Assembly (NCBI GenBank): GCA_003161195.1 | Contig: PMOV01000078.1 | Location: 30,781-41,084, forward strand | Length of the DNA: 10,304 nucleotides | Source of the DNA: Acidobacteriota bacterium | GTDB lineage: Bacteria > Acidobacteriota > Terriglobia > Acidiferrales > UBA7541 | Direction: 5' to 3' | Part shown: positions 7,056-10,304 of the stretch, one piece after another | Layout: each line of letters starts with the position of its first letter | Numbering within the stretch: position 1 is the first letter of the stretch | Notes under the pieces: generated by a model | The model's database searches: none | Seen by the model: the letters and a program-made list of their open reading frames with translations, nothing else | What the model was told of the DNA's origin: nothing | Made by a program: the position numbers and the translations under genes

Positions 7056-7133
7056 AGCTATACCTCCAGCGCTTTTCGGTCCCAAGTAACCGAGATGCTG
7101 GGGCCATTCTTGCCAATCAAAGCGCTTTGTCAA
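7048..7133 (-). promoter_or_regulatory. Promoter and leader region of the STAS-fusion gene
   Basis: Minus strand: a consensus -35 TTGACA at 7128-7133 overlaps a perfect 12-bp palindrome CAAAGCGCTTTG (7118-7129). A weak -10 (AAGAAT or AGAATG) follows at 16-17 bases. The start at 7055 is preceded by GGAGG. The palindrome in the -35/-10 spacer is a plausible operator for a dimeric repressor. The -10 is poor, so activator help or another sigma factor is possible. Confidence 0.4.
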
Positions 7134-7231
7134 GCGGAATTGGGTACTTTTCAGAGATGCGGAGAGGGCCGTACGCAAAACCAATAGGCGTACTAGCCGT
7201 GCTGCGCGGCGGAAACGACTAAAGAATTTGC

Positions 7232-7303
7232 CTTGAACTTCGCCTTGTGTTCGCCTAAAGGAGTTGAGGAGTTTCGCTGGCCGTTCGGGTCCGGAGCCGC
7301 GCT
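7232..7303 (+). promoter_or_regulatory. Diverged second copy of the lexA promoter-leader, with LexA-like boxes
   Basis: This stretch aligns with the lexA promoter and leader (7750-7822) in the same orientation, with about 12 mismatches and one indel over 72-73 bases by hand (roughly 80% identity). It keeps -35 TTGAAC (7233-7238), a 17-base spacer and -10 TAAAGG (7256-7261). The box becomes CTTC-GCCTTGT-GTTC (7238-7252), and the second TTTC-N7-GTTC element (7272-7286) is also kept. Similarity continues through the Shine-Dalgarno (GGAG, 7293-7296) and stops where the lexA ATG would be; here ATG has become ATC, and no lexA-like coding sequence follows. It would drive a transcript antisense to the small ORFs at 7341-7523 and 7560-7679. 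Confidence 0.6.
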
Positions 7304-7340
7304 ATCCGGCACTGTTGTAGGAAGGAGCGGGAAGCAATCG

Positions 7341-7523
7341 CTAGCTTGCGGATTGCGCAGCGGCGCCGAGGAAATGTTTGCGGTAAAAGAGCAACAGGAC
7401 CAAAACTCCCGCCACAAAGGCAATCCCAATCAACATGCCGATAGACATGAACCCGGTGATATCCGGCTGGGTAACCGATGCGGGGGGCTGAATAGAGCTA
7501 TTGATTTCCCGAACAGAGGCCAT
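7341..7523 (-). CDS. Small single-pass membrane protein (hypothetical, 60 aa)
   Basis: Unrecognised. The 60-residue product has a polar N-terminus (MASVREINSSIQPPASVTQP), one strong transmembrane helix at about residues 25-47 (FMSIGMLIGIAFVAGVLVLL), a basic FYRKHF stop-transfer segment and an alanine/serine tail. This charge pattern is that of a real inner-membrane protein with the N-terminus outside. No good Shine-Dalgarno precedes the ATG at 7523. It follows another small membrane ORF on the same strand by 36 bases. The opposite strand is also open here, but that reading is rich in Arg, Gly, His and Asp, has no fold-like pattern and looks like an antisense shadow. Whether this ORF is expressed is uncertain. 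Confidence 0.5.
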   Translation of the reverse strand: MASVREINSSIQPPASVTQPDITGFMSIGMLIGIAFVAGVLVLLLFYRKHFLGAAAQSAS

Positions 7524-7559
7524 CAGCGCCGCTCGAAGCGTCCGGATTTAGCGCGCTCG

Positions 7560-7679
7560 TTAAGCCACTCGCGAACCAAAAGCACTGCATATCAATATCG
7601 TCAGAACACTGCCGGCGATGGCCACGATAGCGGCGGGGATGATAGATGCCGAGGGCGAGGGTTTTCGTTCAAGAGCCAT
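7560..7679 (-). CDS. Very small single-pass membrane protein (hypothetical, 39 aa)
   Basis: Translating the minus strand from the ATG at 7679 to TAA at 7560-7562 gives 39 residues: a basic start MALERKPSPSAS, a hydrophobic stretch IIPAAIVAIAGSVLTILICS (13-32) and a short AFGSRVA tail. One helix fills most of the protein. It is divergent from lexA (144 bases between the starts) and 36 bases upstream of the 60-aa membrane ORF. AAAGGTGA lies on its strand about 15 bases upstream, rather far for a Shine-Dalgarno, and a 10-bp palindrome GATATATATC (7687-7696) sits between. No family recognised; the size fits small stress-induced membrane peptides, but a chance ORF cannot be excluded. Confidence 0.35.
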   Translation of the reverse strand: MALERKPSPSASIIPAAIVAIAGSVLTILICSAFGSRVA

Positions 7680-7750
7680 GGGACTGGATATATATCACCT
7701 TTGGACTAGCAGGGAAGCTCACGGATTGCGACGTCCTTGCAAACTCACGC

Positions 7751-7805
7751 TTGACGTTCGCCTGTTGTTCGCCTAAAGTGGGTTGTGGAGTTTCGCTCGC
7801 TGTTC
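7751..7805 (+). promoter_or_regulatory. lexA promoter with SOS box (GTTC-N7-GTTC)
   Basis: -35 TTGACG (7751-7756), a 17-base spacer and -10 TAAAGT (7774-7779) make a good sigma-70-type promoter. The spacer contains GTTC-GCCTGTT-GTTC (7756-7770), the direct-repeat LexA operator known from alphaproteobacteria. It can also be read as two GTTCGCCT octamers with an 11-bp period, which places both half-sites on one face of the helix. A weaker TTTC-GCTCGCT-GTTC (7791-7805) lies in the leader. The arrangement indicates that LexA represses its own gene. Confidence 0.75.
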
Positions 7806-7823
7806 GCGTCGGGAGGCGTGCTT

Positions 7824-8447
7824 ATGGCTCTTACCAAACGGCAAAAAGAAGTGTTGGATTATTTGGTTTCGTTTGAGACGAAGCATGGGTATGCGCCGAG
7901 CTTTGAAGAGATTGGCAAGGGGCTGAAGCTGACGTCGCTGGCGACGGTGCACAAGCATATTTCGACGCTGGAGAAGAAGGGCTTCATTCGGCGCGGGTAT
8001 AACCAGAGCCGGTCGATCGAGATTTTGCAGTTGCCGCGGTCGGTGAAGGAACAAGTGATCGAGCGCCGCATTCAAGAGTTGCCGCTGCTGGGGCGAATTG
8101 CCGCGGGGCGTCCGCTGGAAGCGGTCGAAGAGCGCGAGACGCTGTCGCTCGGGGATTTTGCACGCGGGGGCAATTCGTTTGTCCTGCAGGTGAAGGGCAG
8201 CTCGATGATCGAAGACCACATTATGGACGGGGATTATGTGGTGTGCGAGCAGACGCAGGTGGCGAACGCCGGGGACATCGTGGTGGCGCTGATCGGCGGA
8301 GAAGAAGCGACGCTCAAACGTTTTTATCGTGAACCGGCGGGAAAGATCCGGTTGCAGCCGGCGAATTCAGAGATGGACCCCATTCTGGTGGCGGCCGCTG
8401 ATTTAAAGATTCAGGGGCGGGTGATTGGGGTGCTGCGGAAGTATTAG
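7824..8447 (+). CDS. lexA: LexA repressor, SOS-response transcriptional repressor and autoprotease
   Basis: 207 residues. The frame runs back to a GTG at 7785, but the ATG at 7824 gives the canonical MALTKRQKEVLDYLVSF start and has GGGAGG (7811-7816) 7 bases upstream. Residues 1-68 form the winged helix-turn-helix (YAPSFEEIGKGLKLTSLATV, HKHISTLEKKGFI), and 85-207 the S24 peptidase/dimerisation domain. The self-cleavage bond is Ala94-Gly95 in LLGRIAAGRPLEAVE. The catalytic serine is Ser127 in KGSSMIEDHI (the usual KGDSM has Ser in place of Asp), and the catalytic lysine is Lys165 in EATLKRFY. Spacings agree with E. coli LexA. Activated RecA triggers cleavage and induction of DNA-repair genes. 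The gene appears to be transcribed alone, and no SOS effector such as imuAB or recA is adjacent. Confidence 0.95.
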   Translation: MALTKRQKEVLDYLVSFETKHGYAPSFEEIGKGLKLTSLATVHKHISTLEKKGFIRRGYNQSRSIEILQLPRSVKEQVIERRIQELPLLGRIAAGRPLEAVEERETLSLGDFARGGNSFVLQVKGSSMIEDHIMDGDYVVCEQTQVANAGDIVVALIGGEEATLKRFYREPAGKIRLQPANSEMDPILVAAADLKIQGRVIGVLRKY

Positions 8448-8631
8448 TTTTCCGGTGGCTTACTAAATGGCGGAAGCCGCGGCGCGGCGGGCACGAAGCG
8501 TTGCTATTTGGATAGAAGGCTGGCCTGAAGTCCGGCGCCTACGGAAGCGGCGCGGCACTCCTTTCCCTTTTGAAATTCATCTGACAGTCGTGAGCTGACG
8601 CGAAGCTTTCCCCATTCGCTCGTTGCGAAGC
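8448..8631. other. Intergenic region between lexA and the phospholipase-like gene
   Basis: 184 bases with GC-rich pieces such as GCCGCGGCGCGGC near 8480, but no hairpin with a T-run that I would call a terminator. No LexA-type box and no convincing -35/-10 pair are seen. Transcription of the downstream gene could be independent or read through from lexA. Confidence 0.4.
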
Positions 8632-9981
8632 ATGAGTATTCCTATCAAACGGATAATCGCGCTCTTGTGTTGTGCGTCGCTGGTGTGCGCCGGCGCACCG
8701 CAGGCGGTGGGTTATGCCGTGCTGGCGCACGAGGCGATCATCGATTCGGCGTGGAAGGACAATATCGCGCCGCTACTCTTGCAGAGCTTCCCGAAAGCGA
8801 CACCGGAGCAATTGAAGGTCGCGCAAGGCTATGCGTATGGCGGAGCGATTATTCAAGACATGGGTTACTATCCGCACGGCAGCAAACTGGTCAGCGATTT
8901 GACGCACTATGTGCGGAGCGGGGATTTTGTGCTGGCGCTGCTGCGGGATGCGCGCGCGAATAACGATCTGAACGGCTATGCCTTTGCGCTCGGAGCACTG
9001 GCGCACTATGCGGCGGATAACGATGGACACCGCATTGGGACAAACCGCGCCGTGCCGGTGCTGTACCCGAAGCTGAAGAAGAAATATGGCGACAGCGTGA
9101 CGTATGAACAGGATCCGCTGGCGCACGTGAAGACGGAGTTTGGATTTGACGTGATCGAAGTGGCACAAAATCGCTACGTGCCCGCGGAATATCACGACTT
9201 CATCGGATTTTACGTGGATATTCCGCTGTTGGAGCAGGCGTTTCGCGAAACCTATGGGCTGGAGTTGAAGAGCTTGCTGGACAACGAGGATCACGCCATC
9301 AATTCGTATCGCCGCGACGTAAGCAACTTGCTGCCGAGAGCCACGCGCATTGCCTGGGCGTTGAAGAGCAAGGAAATCATGAGGGACGCGCCGGGAACAA
9401 CGAAAAAGCAGTTTTTGTACAATCTTTCGCGCGCGAAATACGAAAAGGAATGGGGGCACGATTACCAACAGCCGACATTGGGCGACAGGATTCTGGCGTT
9501 TCTGTGGCGGTTGGTGCCAAAGATCGGGCCGCTGAAAGTGCTGGCGTTTCGCACGCCGACGCCGGAGACGGAGAAGATGTTTGAAGCCAGCTTCAACGCC
9601 ACGATGGACCGTTACCGGAAGCTGTTGGCGGAACAAGGCACGGACCACTTGAAATTGGTGAACGATAATTTTGACACCGGGGAGACGAGTGGGCCCGGGG
9701 TGTATTTTCTGAATGACGAAACACACGCGAAATTGCTCGAGCTGCTGGCTAAGCAGAACTTTGCGACGGCGCCGGCGGATACGCGCGCGGAGTTGCTGGA
9801 TTTTTACAGCCAGCCGGATGCGCCGTATGCGACGAAGGCCAAGCCAACAGAGTGGGCGCAGGTACAGGCGGAACTGGCCCAGCTTAAACAGGCGCCCCCG
9901 CCGGCAAATGCGACCACGGCTGGCGACTCCTTCGCAGTGCCGACCATCGGCGGTTCTGGTGTTTCGCCAAAGAACCCTTGA
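8632..9981 (+). CDS. Secreted zinc-dependent phospholipase C-family protein
   Basis: 449 residues from the ATG at 8632 (a TTG at 8623 is in frame but less likely). The N-terminus is a signal peptide: basic MSIPIKR, hydrophobic IIALLCCASLVCAG and processing near residue 25-28. The cysteines there do not form a clean lipobox. The zinc-dependent phospholipase C/S1-P1-like fold is suggested by an ordered set of metal ligands: His33 (LAHEAI), Asp76 (IIQDMGYYPHG), His92 (LTHYV), His125 and Asp129 and His133 (ALAHYAADNDGHRIGTN), and His165 and Glu169 (HVKTEFGFD). HxxxD and HxxxE spacings match the Bacillus cereus enzyme. The protein is much longer than the about 245-residue bacillary core; residues about 250-420 form a helical extension, and the C-terminus is Pro/Ala-rich with a PTIGGSGVSPKNP end. 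Substrate is unknown; a phospholipid or other phosphodiester outside the cytoplasm is likely. The upstream Shine-Dalgarno is weak (GCGAAG). Confidence 0.75.
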   Translation: MSIPIKRIIALLCCASLVCAGAPQAVGYAVLAHEAIIDSAWKDNIAPLLLQSFPKATPEQLKVAQGYAYGGAIIQDMGYYPHGSKLVSDLTHYVRSGDFVLALLRDARANNDLNGYAFALGALAHYAADNDGHRIGTNRAVPVLYPKLKKKYGDSVTYEQDPLAHVKTEFGFDVIEVAQNRYVPAEYHDFIGFYVDIPLLEQAFRETYGLELKSLLDNEDHAINSYRRDVSNLLPRATRIAWALKSKEIMRDAPGTTKKQFLYNLSRAKYEKEWGHDYQQPTLGDRILAFLWRLVPKIGPLKVLAFRTPTPETEKMFEASFNATMDRYRKLLAEQGTDHLKLVNDNFDTGETSGPGVYFLNDETHAKLLELLAKQNFATAPADTRAELLDFYSQPDAPYATKAKPTEWAQVQAELAQLKQAPPPANATTAGDSFAVPTIGGSGVSPKNP

Positions 9982-10163
9982 ATAAATCGGGTATTGTGAA
10001 GCGCTCCTTTGTTAAACCTTCCAAGTAAAAAGCTGCGTTTATCCATCGAAAAATTGTCCATTACGTCGCGCGCGGCGCGTGAAACAATGTAAGATTCGCG
10101 CAACGCTTTTGTAACTTCCGATCGCCGCAATGGCGGTATGAAAGGGAAAGCAGCGCCGCTGGC
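9982..10163. other. Intergenic region upstream of pyruvate carboxylase
   Basis: 182 bases. It probably holds the promoter of the following gene: a TAAGAT -10-like element occurs near 10091, but I find no good -35 at the right distance. A weak 6-bp inverted repeat GGTTCT/AGAACC (9952-9957, 9971-9976) overlaps the end of the preceding gene and lacks a T-run. No LexA-type box is present. Confidence 0.35.
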
Positions 10164-10304
10164 ATGAGCCCACGTCCGACAAACAAATTGCGCCCGATTA
10201 AGAAAGTGCTCGCGGCGAACCGCAGCGAGATCGCTATACGGATTTTCCGCGCGGCGAACGAGCTGGGACTGCGCACGGTGGCGATTTACTCGCAGGAAGA
10301 TCGC
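10164..10304 (+). CDS. pyc: Pyruvate carboxylase, N-terminal fragment (3' end outside window)
   Basis: The 47 visible residues start MSPRPTNKLRPIKKVLAANR and continue SEIAIRIFRAANELGLRTVA, ending in IYSQEDR at the window edge. This is the first beta-alpha unit of the biotin carboxylase domain. The ANRSEIAIR...ELG.RTVAIYS.EDR signature is the pyruvate carboxylase form, as distinct from the AccC/propionyl-CoA carboxylase form (ANRGEIA.R...GI.TVAVYSDAD). The enzyme makes oxaloacetate from pyruvate and bicarbonate with ATP and biotin, replenishing the TCA cycle. The start choice rests on homology: no in-frame ATG lies nearby upstream, and only AAAGGGA about 16 bases away resembles a Shine-Dalgarno. 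Whether carboxyltransferase and biotinyl domains follow cannot be seen. Confidence 0.82.
   Translation, partial: MSPRPTNKLRPIKKVLAANRSEIAIRIFRAANELGLRTVAIYSQEDR

Noticed and set aside
6330..7187. Plus-strand ORF (285 codons) opposite the STAS-fusion gene
   Set aside because: The opposite strand has a strong Shine-Dalgarno and recognisable domains; this frame has none.
7304..7400. Remnant of a second lexA coding sequence after the duplicated promoter
   Set aside because: I compared it by eye with the lexA start (MALTKRQKEVLDYL) and found no similarity beyond the start-codon position.
7193..7429. Minus-strand ORF (78 codons) overlapping the end of the 60-aa membrane ORF
   Set aside because: It is out of frame with the membrane ORF, and I see no ribosome-binding site or domain-like pattern.
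7233..7709. Plus-strand ORF (158 codons) beginning in the lexA-promoter-like copy
   Set aside because: Its nominal start is the -35 element itself, and the internal ATG at 7374 has a GAGG only 2 bases away. The translation is Arg/Gly/His/Asp-rich and looks like the complement of the hydrophobic minus-strand ORFs. Coding is not excluded but not supported.
8773..9726. Minus-strand ORF (317 codons) opposite the phospholipase-like gene
   Set aside because: It is antisense to a gene with a signal peptide and ordered metal ligands; its composition is typical of a shadow frame.
9952..9976. GGTTCT/AGAACC inverted repeat as a terminator of the phospholipase-like gene
   Set aside because: The stem is only 6 bp with a 13-base loop, lies before the stop codon and has no T-run.
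10061..10276. Minus-strand ORF (71 codons) over the start of pyruvate carboxylase
   Set aside because: It overlaps the clearly conserved biotin carboxylase N-terminus on the plus strand and shows no family signature.

Overview
The window reads as a chromosomal stretch of a high-GC Gram-negative-type bacterium, most likely an acidobacterium. This is inferred from the gene mix: a secreted TonB-C-domain protein, a two-subunit KorA/KorB 2-oxoacid:ferredoxin oxidoreductase with a fused gamma-alpha subunit, a secreted zinc phospholipase C-like protein, a LexA whose operator resembles the alphaproteobacterial GTTC-N7-GTTC direct repeat, and short hairpin repeats between genes. I see no rRNA, tRNA, CRISPR array, insertion sequence or phage gene.

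Layout. 1-207 (+) is the C-terminal end of a penicillin-binding protein transpeptidase. 216-1154 (-) is a secreted TonB-family protein. 1341-2714 (+) is a GAF-SpoIIE (RsbU-like) phosphatase. 2715-2889 is a convergent intergenic region with REP-like hairpins. 2890-3915 (-) korB and 4043-5902 (-) korA form a likely operon korA-korB, with another copy of the hairpin inserted directly after the korA stop. 6180-7055 (-) encodes a stress-protein-like domain fused to a STAS (anti-sigma-factor antagonist) domain. 7185-7823 holds two small single-helix membrane ORFs on the minus strand (7341-7523 and 7560-7679) and a second, degenerate copy of the lexA promoter. 7824-8447 (+) is lexA. 8632-9981 (+) is a zinc-dependent phospholipase C-family protein. 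10164-10304 (+) is the start of pyruvate carboxylase.

The most interesting signal is regulatory. The lexA promoter has a near-ideal sigma-70 layout (TTGACG, 17 bp, TAAAGT) with a GTTC-GCCTGTT-GTTC box in its spacer. A diverged copy of the same promoter, leader and SD region lies 518 bp upstream in the same orientation, and it keeps the -35, the 17-bp spacer, the -10 and the box spacing. It is not followed by a gene on its own strand and would instead transcribe antisense to the two small membrane ORFs. The exact 14-mer TTCGCCTGTTGTTC from the lexA box also occurs on the minus strand next to a TATGAT -10-like element, 37 bp upstream of the TonB-family gene, so that secreted protein is a candidate SOS-regulon member.

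The other genes are housekeeping or stress functions. KorAB and pyruvate carboxylase serve central carbon and redox metabolism around the TCA cycle. The SpoIIE phosphatase and the STAS fusion protein are the two halves of a partner-switching system, encoded about 3.5 kb apart without their anti-sigma kinase in view.
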